Source: Methylothermaceae bacterium (GTDB taxonomy: Bacteria > Pseudomonadota > Gammaproteobacteria > Methylococcales > Methylothermaceae). From it: a stretch of 6,247 nucleotides of DNA. Positions 1 through 5,848 of the stretch are shown piece after piece. Position numbers and translations under genes: made by a program. The stretch spans positions 1-6,247 of the forward strand of contig JALVSV010000142.1 of assembly GCA_027024125.1 (NCBI GenBank), given 5' to 3'. The notes under the pieces are model-generated. The model did not search any database, was not told the DNA's origin, and worked only from the letters and a program-made list of their open reading frames with translations. Positions within the stretch are counted from its first letter, which is position 1, and the number at the start of each line of letters is the position of its first letter.

Positions 1-519
1 ATCGAAGCACGGTTGCAACGGCTGCTCCAACAAAACCCCTTGCGCACCGATTTTCAGCAGCACTACGAGAAAATTGTGGCGGAATATAACCGGGAAAAGG
101 ACAGGGTGACCATCGAGCAAACCTTCGAGGCCCTGCTGGACATGGTCAAGACACTCGATGAAGAAGAACACCGGGCAATGCGCGAGGGATTGGATGAAGA
201 ATCCCTGGCCATTTTTGACCTGTTGAAAAAACCGAACCTTGGCCTTTCGGATATAAAGAAAATCAAGAAGGTCGCTGTAAAACTCCTGGACAAGCTGAAG
301 AATGAGAAATTGCGCATCGAACATTGGCGGGACAGGGAGTCTTCCAGGGATGCCGTACGAACCGCGATCCTGGATTTTCTCTGGGATGACTCCACGGGGC
401 TGCCGGTGGATTCATTTGATGAGGAAGAGGTGACGGCCAAGGCCGAAGAGGTGTTTCGTCACATTTACAGGGTTTATCCGACTGTACCTTCGCCCTATTA
501 TTCGGCTTCAGTCAATTGA
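1..519 (+). CDS. hsdR: Type I restriction enzyme R subunit, C-terminal fragment
   Basis: HsdR is the ATP-dependent translocase and nuclease subunit of type I restriction-modification complexes; it joins HsdM and HsdS to cut unmodified foreign DNA in the cytoplasm. Only the last 172 codons are here: the frame is open from base 1 and no true start is visible, so the TTG at 13 is internal. The segment is charged and helical. It matches my knowledge of the HsdR C-terminal helical domain (the DUF3387 type), with the order NPLRTDF, then EKIVAEYN, then a long E/K-rich stretch around ESLAIFDLLKKPN and KKVAVKLLDKLK, then an AVRTAILDFLWD helix. This domain contacts the methylase; the nuclease and helicase motifs lie upstream, outside the window. 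The gene ends in TGA with no strong terminator hairpin after it. The family call is confident; whether the full gene is intact cannot be judged. Confidence 0.85.
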   Translation: MEARLQRLLQQNPLRTDFQQHYEKIVAEYNREKDRVTIEQTFEALLDMVKTLDEEEHRAMREGLDEESLAIFDLLKKPNLGLSDIKKIKKVAVKLLDKLKNEKLRIEHWRDRESSRDAVRTAILDFLWDDSTGLPVDSFDEEEVTAKAEEVFRHIYRVYPTVPSPYYSASVN

Positions 520-568
520 TCTGGTACGGACTTGACCAAACACTTCTAAATGCCGATATGGGAGCGTT

Positions 569-582
569 CCCGATCAATCGGG
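569..582. repeat. Short perfect inverted repeat after hsdR
   Basis: CCCGAT and ATCGGG flank a 2-base centre, which gives a 5-6 bp stem 50 bases after the hsdR stop. It could be a weak transcript-end hairpin, a protein site or part of a repeat element. No T-tract follows, so an intrinsic terminator is unlikely. Confidence 0.35.
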
Positions 583-768
583 CTTGAATGACCGCCCTTG
601 GGTGGCAGACCCCGGTCGGTGACGACAAACTGACTGGGACCTCGGTAAGGTTCTGCACTCATGGTGTGGGGCCTATTGTTTTTCCAGACCATAGGGATGC
701 TTGATCTTCTCCAAATGTCTACATGGCACAGCGTGGAAATGCCTATCATGCTTTCCACTAAGTAGCGC

Positions 769-798
769 TTGACCACCTCCACTGACTGGACTCATACT
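769..798 (+). promoter_or_regulatory. Possible sigma-70 promoter for yjbQ-glk
   Basis: TTGACC at 769-774 matches the -35 consensus at 5 of 6 positions. CATACT at 793-798 matches the -10 at 4 of 6, with an 18-bp spacer. The predicted transcript start near 805 would leave a leader of about 32 nt before the yjbQ ATG. Its position just upstream of the first gene of a coupled pair supports it, but the -10 is imperfect and no experiment backs it. Confidence 0.35.
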
Positions 799-836
799 TT
801 TCGCTAATTTCAGCGTTTACACTTTAGAGCCCTCCT

Positions 837-1256
837 ATGTGGATTCAGAAGCAGATCACCCTGGCCGCAAAATCCCGTGGATTTCATCTCATTACCAGTG
901 AACTGGTCGAAAATCTGCCAGAAATTCGCGATTTTCAGGTCGGTTTGGCCCATTTTTTCATTCGTCATACCTCTGCGTCCCTGACTATCAACGAAAATGC
1001 CGATCCAACGGTGCGTTCCGATATGGAATCCCATTTCAGTCATTTTGTTCCTGAGAACGCCCCCTATTATCGTCATACATTGGAAGGAGCCGATGATATG
1101 CCAGCACATATCAAGTCTTCTCTGCTTGGATCTTCTGTCACGGTGCCTATCAGTAAAGGCAGGCTATTATTGGGAACCTGGCAGGGTATTTATCTGGGTG
1201 AGCATCGTGATCGAGGAGGACGCCGTACCGTAATTGCCACGTTGCAGGGCGAATGA
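837..1256 (+). CDS. yjbQ: YjbQ family (UPF0047) protein
   Basis: This 139-residue protein has the full length and all signature blocks of the small cytosolic YjbQ/UPF0047 family: [13 protein letters not shown] at 44-56, [18 protein letters not shown] at 83-100 and [18 protein letters not shown] at 113-130. The conserved histidines 44, 91 and 123, with acidic residues 53, 56, 86 and 87, are the likely active or metal-binding cluster (inferred). Databases often call the family 'secondary thiamine-phosphate synthase' because members can complement thiE mutants weakly; the true physiological substrate is unresolved. No thiamine gene lies nearby. The ATG at 837 gives the expected N-terminus (MWIQKQITL), although the upstream bases GAGCCCTCCT are not a good Shine-Dalgarno. 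The stop codon overlaps the start of glk as ATGA, so the two are probably cotranscribed and translationally coupled. Confidence 0.93.
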   Translation: MWIQKQITLAAKSRGFHLITSELVENLPEIRDFQVGLAHFFIRHTSASLTINENADPTVRSDMESHFSHFVPENAPYYRHTLEGADDMPAHIKSSLLGSSVTVPISKGRLLLGTWQGIYLGEHRDRGGRRTVIATLQGE

Positions 1257-2257
1257 CAGGCACTCTCATACTTGGTGGAGACATCGGCGGTACCAAGACA
1301 CTTCTTTGTCTAGGTGCCGAATTGCATGGTCGGTTTCAGATCCTGGCACAAGATCGTTATGAAAGCGCGGCCTTTTCCAGCTTCGAGGAGGTGTTGAAGG
1401 TTTTCCTTGCCGGCCACGATGGTTCCATCAATGCGGCATGTTTCGGTGTGGCAGGAACGGTGGTCGATGGGGCCTGTCGGACGACCAATCTTCCGTGGAT
1501 ACTGGATGAAAAGGAGCTTTCCAACCTGCTTGGCGGGTGCAGGGTGCAGCTGCTGAATGATCTGCAGGCTGCCGCTTTTGGTATCCTGCATTTGCCTGCT
1601 GAGGATTTCGTCGAGCTTAATCGAAATGCCTCTCCAAACCCCGGTGCCCACCGGGCAGTCATTGCAGCGGGAACCGGGTTGGGTGAGGCGTTGATTATTC
1701 AGAATGGCGATATAGATATCATCGTTCCTACTGAGGGCGGTCATTGTGATTATGCTCCCTGCAATCAACAGGAAGAGCGGCTGTTGGCATGGTTGCGGGA
1801 GCAATATCCTGAACATGTGAGTTACGAACGGATACTCTCTGGGCCGGGCTTGGTCAACATATACCGGTTTCTCGTGCAGGACATGGGTGCGCTGGAAAAT
1901 ATCGAGGTGGTTGCTGCGATGAGGCAGGGTGATGCTGCAGCCGTGATCGGTCAGTGGGGAGCGGCGCAGCGCGATCGACTTTGCTTTGATGCCCTGCAGT
2001 TATTTTCCCGGATCTACGGAGCTGAAGCAGGCAATTTGGTGCTCAAAAGCCTGTCTCTGGGGGGTGTCTACGTGGCTGGAGGGATTGCGCCCAAGATTCT
2101 GCCGGTGCTGCGGCTGGGGGGATTCATGGAAGGGTTTACGGCAAAAGGACGGTTTTCAGAACTGTTGGGCAAGGTGCGAGTCGGAGTGGTTTTGAATCCG
2201 GAGGTGGTTTTGTTGGGAACGCTGCACTGGGCTCGAGAGCGGATAGTTAAGGGATAG
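1253..2257 (+). CDS. glk: Glucokinase (Glk family)
   Basis: Glucokinase phosphorylates glucose with ATP to glucose-6-phosphate in the cytoplasm, feeding glycolysis, the Entner-Doudoroff route or glycogen turnover. The 334-residue product is close to the 321 of the E. coli enzyme and is of the Glk type rather than the ROK type: it lacks the CxCGxxGC zinc motif of ROK proteins. Visible elements in order are the phosphate loop GGDIGGTKT (8-16), [11 protein letters not shown] with N102 and the catalytic base D103, AAGTGLGEA (138-146), [10 protein letters not shown] with sugar-contacting E161 and H164, [15 protein letters not shown] with E192, and the C-terminal adenosine-site segment [12 protein letters not shown] (270-281). 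All expected glucose ligands are present, so it should be active. The ATG lies within the last codons of yjbQ (ATGA overlap) and has little Shine-Dalgarno of its own, as expected if translation is coupled. Confidence 0.95.
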   Translation: MTGTLILGGDIGGTKTLLCLGAELHGRFQILAQDRYESAAFSSFEEVLKVFLAGHDGSINAACFGVAGTVVDGACRTTNLPWILDEKELSNLLGGCRVQLLNDLQAAAFGILHLPAEDFVELNRNASPNPGAHRAVIAAGTGLGEALIIQNGDIDIIVPTEGGHCDYAPCNQQEERLLAWLREQYPEHVSYERILSGPGLVNIYRFLVQDMGALENIEVVAAMRQGDAAAVIGQWGAAQRDRLCFDALQLFSRIYGAEAGNLVLKSLSLGGVYVAGGIAPKILPVLRLGGFMEGFTAKGRFSELLGKVRVGVVLNPEVVLLGTLHWARERIVKG

Positions 2258-2425
2258 AGTTGGATCGTTTGAAACTTGGCCCACTTGAAAAGGCTGTTTT
2301 CCATGTACAAATAGAACAAAACATAACCCTTGGCGTACGGGCGTTCGGTTCGAGGACTTTGGTACTTTGATGTCCAGGCTCAGATGTGGTGGTCTCTCCT
2401 GGTCACTGCAGTTGGCAGAATTAGG

Positions 2426-2431
2426 TACAAT
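2426..2431 (+). promoter_or_regulatory. Possible -10 element for hap-ald-fpr
   Basis: TACAAT matches the sigma-70 -10 consensus at 5 of 6 positions and lies 49 nt before the first start codon of the cluster. The nearest TTG-type hexamer, TTGGCA at 2412-2417, is only 8 bp away, too close to be a standard -35 partner. This is a weak call, made on the -10 and its location only. Confidence 0.22.
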
Positions 2432-2465
2432 GATTCTGGATTGATGGAAACACATGTTTATATAT

Positions 2466-2471
2466 AGGGAG
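2466..2471 (+). promoter_or_regulatory. Ribosome binding site of the host attachment-family gene
   Basis: AGGGAG lies 8 nt before the ATG at 2480. It is the best Shine-Dalgarno in the window and fixes the start of the first gene of the cluster. Confidence 0.6.
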
Positions 2472-2479
2472 AATCAGGA

Positions 2480-2917
2480 ATGAAAAAAACTTGGGTCGTA
2501 GCAGCAGAAAGCAGTCGGGCGCGCATTTTTCAGGCTGAAAGTCGCGTCAAACCTATGAAGGAACTCGACGGGCTGGCTCATCCCCTGTCACGGGCAAAGG
2601 TGCTGGATATCAATGCCGACGATGCCGGTAAGACTTACGATCGAGTGGGGCAGGGTATCCACGACATGGAAAAGGAGGTCGATCCCAAGAAGCACGAGGC
2701 AGAAATCTTTGCCAAGGAAGTCGCCGAGCGGCTGCACAAGGCCCGGGCCTTGGGCCAGTTTGAGGAGCTGGTTTTGGTGGCAGCGCCTGAATTTTTGGGA
2801 TTGCTACGCAAACATCTGGACTCCAATACCCTTAAGGCGGTGGTGCGTGCAGTGAGCAAGAATCTGGTGCGTGAAAGTGAGGAAAGTATTCGCAAGGCGG
2901 CACTAGAGTTGGAATGA
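2480..2917 (+). CDS. Host attachment-family protein
   Basis: The 145-residue product matches the family annotated as 'protein required for attachment to host cells' (Host_attach). Its signs are the N-terminal strand KKTWVVAAESSRARIF, a DLAHP-like block (LDGLAHPLSRAK, 29-40), a polar stretch TYDRVGQGIHDMEKEVDPKKHEAE (52-75), and the C-terminal half FEELVLVAAPEFLGLLRKHL (94-113). There is no signal peptide or membrane segment, so it should be cytosolic and the host-attachment name is probably misleading. As I recall, comparative work has placed such proteins near the eRF1/Pelota central domain fold, which would suggest a link to ribosomes or RNA, but no function is established. The gene has a good ribosome binding site and overlaps ald by 4 nt, so the two are probably coupled. 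Family is confident, role unknown. Confidence 0.88.
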   Translation: MKKTWVVAAESSRARIFQAESRVKPMKELDGLAHPLSRAKVLDINADDAGKTYDRVGQGIHDMEKEVDPKKHEAEIFAKEVAERLHKARALGQFEELVLVAAPEFLGLLRKHLDSNTLKAVVRAVSKNLVRESEESIRKAALELE

Positions 2918-4038
2918 TGCGGATAGGGGTTCCCAAAGAGATCAAAACAGAAGAGTATCGTGTCGCCCTCACGCCTGAGGGCGCGCGGCTTCTAATTGAA
3001 GCTGGACATCAGCTCACAGTGCAGCAGGGTGCAGGTGAAGGCAGCGGCTTCAGTGATCAGGAATACCGGCAGGCCGGTGCCAAGCTGGAAAGTGCCCGTG
3101 CAGCCTGGGAATCTGATCTGGTGCTCAAGGTCAAGGAACCCCAGCCTGAAGAATATCCTTACCTGCGCGGTCAGATCGTGTTCACCTATTTTCACCTGGC
3201 CGCCGCACCCAGGCAGCTGTTGGAGGTGTTGCTGGAAACACGTACCACCGCGGTTGCCTACGAAACCCTCGAGGATGCCCAGGGCCGTTTGCCATTGCTG
3301 TCTCCCATGAGCGGGGTGGCTGGCAACATGGCCACTCTGATGGGAGCTTATTATCTGGCTCGGTTCAATGGAGGACGCGGGACTTTGCCAGCCAATATCC
3401 TGGAAACCGGTTATGGCAAGATGTTGGTCATCGGTGACGGTGTGGTTGGTCAGCATGCCGCACAAAGAGCTTGCGCTATGGGTACCGAAGTCGTCATGGC
3501 TGGCATCGATCCGGTACGAGGACAAGCATTGCAAAAGCGCTATGGCGATTGTTTTCGCTTCGTCCTTTCTTCCCCGGAGACCATTTCGCAGCAAATTACC
3601 GATGCCGATGTGGTGGTGGGGGCGGTCTTGGTGCATGGGGCCCGGGCTCCACACGTGGTTACAGAAGCCATGGTCGCGACCATGCAAAAGGGGGCGGTGA
3701 TTGTCGATGTCAGTATCGATCAAGGCGGTTGTGTGGAGACCTCCAGACCCACTACCCACGACGATCCCGTTTTTACCGTTCACGATGTGATTCACTATTG
3801 CGTCGCCAACATGCCTGGCGCCTATCCCCGCACTTCCACGATCGCCCTGACCCGGGCAACGTTGCCTTATGCCCTGAAGCTGGCAGCAGAGGGGTTGGAA
3901 TCGATGTGCAAAGATAGCGGATTTGCCAAGGCGGTCAATACTTACCAGGGATGGATCACCTGCCGGCCGGTGGCAGAATACTGGCAGATGGAGGAACGCT
4001 ACCGGCCATTGATGGCGTTGCTGAGTGGAAATGGTTGA
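2914..4038 (+). CDS. ald: Alanine dehydrogenase
   Basis: Alanine dehydrogenase interconverts L-alanine and pyruvate plus ammonium with a nicotinamide cofactor, linking carbon and nitrogen metabolism in the cytosol. The 374 residues match the family length. Visible are MRIGVPKEIK at the N-terminus, the pyruvate-binding R16 (RVALTPEG), K74 in LKVKEP, H94 in TYFHLAA, the Rossmann loop GDGVVG (174-179), VSIDQGGCVETSRPTTHDDP with the catalytic-site D269, and VANMPGAYPRTST (297-309). Two oddities stand out. The acidic residue that normally ends the second Rossmann strand and selects NAD (VLD/ILD) is Gly197, with Asp199 two residues later. The usual VLxPGAKAPKLV is VLVHGARAPHVV. Cofactor preference is therefore uncertain. 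ATG occurs twice, at 2914 and 2917; the second gives the standard N-terminus. The first overlaps the upstream gene's stop, which suggests coupling. Confidence 0.94.
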   Translation: MMRIGVPKEIKTEEYRVALTPEGARLLIEAGHQLTVQQGAGEGSGFSDQEYRQAGAKLESARAAWESDLVLKVKEPQPEEYPYLRGQIVFTYFHLAAAPRQLLEVLLETRTTAVAYETLEDAQGRLPLLSPMSGVAGNMATLMGAYYLARFNGGRGTLPANILETGYGKMLVIGDGVVGQHAAQRACAMGTEVVMAGIDPVRGQALQKRYGDCFRFVLSSPETISQQITDADVVVGAVLVHGARAPHVVTEAMVATMQKGAVIVDVSIDQGGCVETSRPTTHDDPVFTVHDVIHYCVANMPGAYPRTSTIALTRATLPYALKLAAEGLESMCKDSGFAKAVNTYQGWITCRPVAEYWQMEERYRPLMALLSGNG

Positions 4039-4067
4039 TGATTGTCTGTCGTGAAGGTTGATCCTGT

Positions 4068-4829
4068 ATGAGTGTGACTGTCGATCCCAAGAAATGGAGT
4101 GAAGGCCGGGTCGTGGAGCTCTATCCATGGGCCGAGCGTTTGTATTCTTTGAGGGTTGAGGCCGATATCGAACCGTTCCAGGCGGGACAATTCGGTCGTC
4201 TGGCCCTGGTGATTGACAATGAACTGGTCAGTCGGCCTTATTCATTCGTCAATGCCCCGGAAGAGCGTCCTTTGGACTTTTGTTTTATCGTCATCCCTGA
4301 TGGAACCCTGACTCCCAGACTGGCTTCCCTGCGGCCCAGTGACCGGGTTTGGGTTGCACGAAAAGGCGCAGGTTTTTTCGTCTTGAATCAGGTACCGGAG
4401 GGAAAACACCTGTGGATGCTCGCCACCGGCACCGCCTTGGGACCTTTCCTTTCCATTCTCAAAACCCCTGAGCCCTGGCAGCGTTTCGAGAAAATCGTGT
4501 TGGTCCACGGTGTTCGAACCCGTGCTGAACTGGCCTATCAGGAGACTATCCAGCATTTCCGCCAGGCCCATCCGGATCAGTTTCAATTCTTTGCCAGCGT
4601 GACCCGGGAGATCTGCCCAAATGCCTTTCACTCCCGGATTCCCCAGGCAATCGAGTCGGGGGCGTTGGAACAGTTGGCGGGGATCAAGCTAATGCCGGAG
4701 GACAGCCAGGTGATGATCTGTGGTAACCCGGCGATGGTCAAAGAAACGGTTGCGTTGTTGAAATCAAGGGGGTTGACTGAGAATCTACGCAAACAGCCCG
4801 GTCAGATCACCACCGAGCGTTACTGGTGA
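4068..4829 (+). CDS. fpr: Ferredoxin/flavodoxin-NADP reductase
   Basis: Fpr is an FAD enzyme that moves electrons between NADPH and ferredoxin or flavodoxin, supporting iron-sulfur, radical-SAM and oxidative-stress reactions in the cytosol. The 253-residue protein is the short bacterial type (E. coli Fpr is 248). It has the FAD-binding RPYSFVNAP (56-64), the NADP-site ATGTALGPFLSIL (119-131), VHGVRTRAELAY (146-157), MICGNPAMV (217-225) and a C-terminal aromatic tail ending in Tyr-Trp, which in this subfamily stacks on the flavin. All key parts are intact. AAGG at 4054-4057, 10 nt before the ATG, is a plausible ribosome binding site. The gene starts 29 nt after ald, so it is probably cotranscribed with ald and the host attachment-family gene. 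Its 3' end overlaps the convergent rtcA gene by 10 bp. Confidence 0.93.
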   Translation: MSVTVDPKKWSEGRVVELYPWAERLYSLRVEADIEPFQAGQFGRLALVIDNELVSRPYSFVNAPEERPLDFCFIVIPDGTLTPRLASLRPSDRVWVARKGAGFFVLNQVPEGKHLWMLATGTALGPFLSILKTPEPWQRFEKIVLVHGVRTRAELAYQETIQHFRQAHPDQFQFFASVTREICPNAFHSRIPQAIESGALEQLAGIKLMPEDSQVMICGNPAMVKETVALLKSRGLTENLRKQPGQITTERYW

Positions 4830-5848
4830 GACAAATCTATCCTCCATTGGGATTGGTTGTGTTGGATGATATCGAATTTTAATGGAAGGAAGCTCTCGAT
4901 CACTCGAATATTGGTCAGAGTGTGTCGGGTAGGTGCCATGGTAAGGAAGCATCCCTTGCCTGCCAAAGCTAAGGGAATCAGCAATTGATCTGCCAGATAA
5001 GGGCCCACAGGGACGTTGGCAGATAGATAACCTGCCACCTCATTTGCCAGTTCGTTGGCCACTTCCTCGGCGCATTTGCCGCGTTGGCCAAAGCCAGTGA
5101 ACAGTTCTGTCATTGCCTGGCAATGGACGGTCACAGTGACTACGTTGCCAATGCCGCTTTCCCGGATCTCCTCTATTTTAGTCTGGCCGTGTGGTATTCC
5201 GAGCCGATGTTGTAATACGGTCAGTTCTCGTTCGGCGATATGTCGCGGCAGGCTGGCGACAATAGCATTTGCCTCCAGGGTCAGCAACTCTCCGCGTTCC
5301 ATCAGTTCAATGGGGTGGAGTCGGACGACTGGCCCAATTTCCACTTCGATCACTCCGCCACCTTTGGGATAGAAACCCCAACGTTTCAGTCGTAACCGGA
5401 CATCGGCCCCCATTTTTTGCAATTGGGGTAGCAGTACTTGCTGCAAGAAATCGAAGGGAGGGGCGAAAGGGTTGTGGGTTCCTCCTTTGATGGTGAGATG
5501 ACTGGGGCTTGTTGCCAGCAAAAGAGGGGGTAAAACCGTTTGTAGAAGCAAAGTAGTACTGCCTGCGGTACCGATATCGAACACATACCTGCCGGGGTGC
5601 AAAGGCCCTGGTTTGAATTGAATTTCCGTGGACCCAATTTCGGCGCCGCTGACCTTGGCGTGGCTGAGTTCTGCTGCTGCCAGTACACAGGTCAAGTGCT
5701 GACGGCGCAGACCGGGTGGCCGGCGATTTCTGCGGATGTTGACCAAGTGGATTGGATGCTGCAGATGCAGAGACAGAGCCAGGGAAGAGCGCAGGATCTG
5801 GCCCCCGCCTTCCCCCATGGAACCATCGATCCGCAGGCATGGACTCAC
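4820..5848 (-). CDS. rtcA: RNA 3'-terminal phosphate cyclase
   Basis: RtcA uses ATP to convert an RNA 3'-phosphate to a 2',3'-cyclic phosphate through a covalent His-AMP intermediate, in RNA repair or end processing. The 342-residue product is full length and carries IDGSMGEGGGQILRSSLALS (7-26), the basic cluster NIRRNRRPPGLRRQHLT (37-53), FDIGTAGSTTLLLQT (90-104), GFYPKGGG (158-165), LPRHIAERE (200-208), GPYLADQLLIPLALAG (282-297) and the nucleotidyl-acceptor His309 in PTRHTLTNI, at the same number as in E. coli. The chosen start is GTG, because the family's N-terminus is short before the DGSxGEGG motif and no in-frame ATG precedes it. GGAAG lies 4 nt upstream. The GTGA overlap with the upstream JAMM gene implies cotranscription and coupling. 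The usual neighbour rtcB (RNA ligase) and an RtcR-type regulator are not in the window. Confidence 0.95.
   Translation of the reverse strand: MSPCLRIDGSMGEGGGQILRSSLALSLHLQHPIHLVNIRRNRRPPGLRRQHLTCVLAAAELSHAKVSGAEIGSTEIQFKPGPLHPGRYVFDIGTAGSTTLLLQTVLPPLLLATSPSHLTIKGGTHNPFAPPFDFLQQVLLPQLQKMGADVRLRLKRWGFYPKGGGVIEVEIGPVVRLHPIELMERGELLTLEANAIVASLPRHIAERELTVLQHRLGIPHGQTKIEEIRESGIGNVVTVTVHCQAMTELFTGFGQRGKCAEEVANELANEVAGYLSANVPVGPYLADQLLIPLALAGKGCFLTMAPTRHTLTNIRVIESFLPLKFDIIQHNQSQWRIDLSHQ

Larger units (their letters stand above)
520..836. other. Non-coding gap with degenerate repeat-like sequence
   Basis: These 317 bases hold no convincing gene. A 78-codon reverse reading (546-782) and a 38-codon forward one (from ATG 588) exist, but neither has a ribosome binding site, a recognisable domain or protein-like composition. 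A perfect 6-bp inverted repeat, CCCGAT-CA-ATCGGG, lies at 569-582. It has no T-run, so it is a poor intrinsic terminator for hsdR. Directly after it, 588-625 reads ATGACCGCCCTTGGGTGGC followed by a GGTCGGTGACGAC block. From memory, this resembles the degenerate ATGACCGC...TTGGG intergenic sequence common in gammaproteobacterial genomes, but I could not test that. The right end carries the possible yjbQ promoter. The gap may mark the boundary between an acquired restriction locus and core chromosome. Confidence 0.5.
2258..2479. other. Intergenic region upstream of the hap-ald-fpr cluster
   Basis: These 222 bases carry no gene, no tRNA and no strong terminator for glk; the best hairpin, GAAAA-GGCTG-TTTTC near 2287-2301, is short. 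Two small direct repeats are visible: GTTCG twice in tandem at 2343-2352, and ACTTTG twice at 2356-2361 and 2364-2369. A promoter for the next cluster should lie here. TACAAT at 2426-2431 is a good -10 match, but no -35 hexamer sits at 16-18 bp, so the promoter may need an activator or another sigma factor. Confidence 0.4.

Noticed and set aside
546..782. A 78-codon reverse frame in the gap after hsdR, considered as a small gene or transposase relic.
   Set aside because: There is no recognisable motif, no ribosome binding site, and the composition is not protein-like. No terminal inverted repeats or target duplication were seen.
2341..2370. A GTTCGGTTCGAGG stretch that looks like a tRNA T-arm.
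   Set aside because: There is no matching acceptor, D or anticodon stem around it, so it is not a tRNA.
2401..2417. A possible sigma-54 promoter (CTGG...TTGGC).
   Set aside because: The GG and GC elements are 14 bp apart instead of 12, and the flanking bases do not fit.
2992..4128. A 378-codon reverse open frame opposite ald.
   Set aside because: It lies antisense to a clear alanine dehydrogenase gene, its product is rich in His, Ser and Gln with no domain, and it runs past the ald end into the start of fpr. It is a codon-use shadow.
5307..5840. A 177-codon reverse frame inside rtcA.
   Set aside because: It is out of frame with the complete rtcA gene on the same strand and shows no family resemblance.
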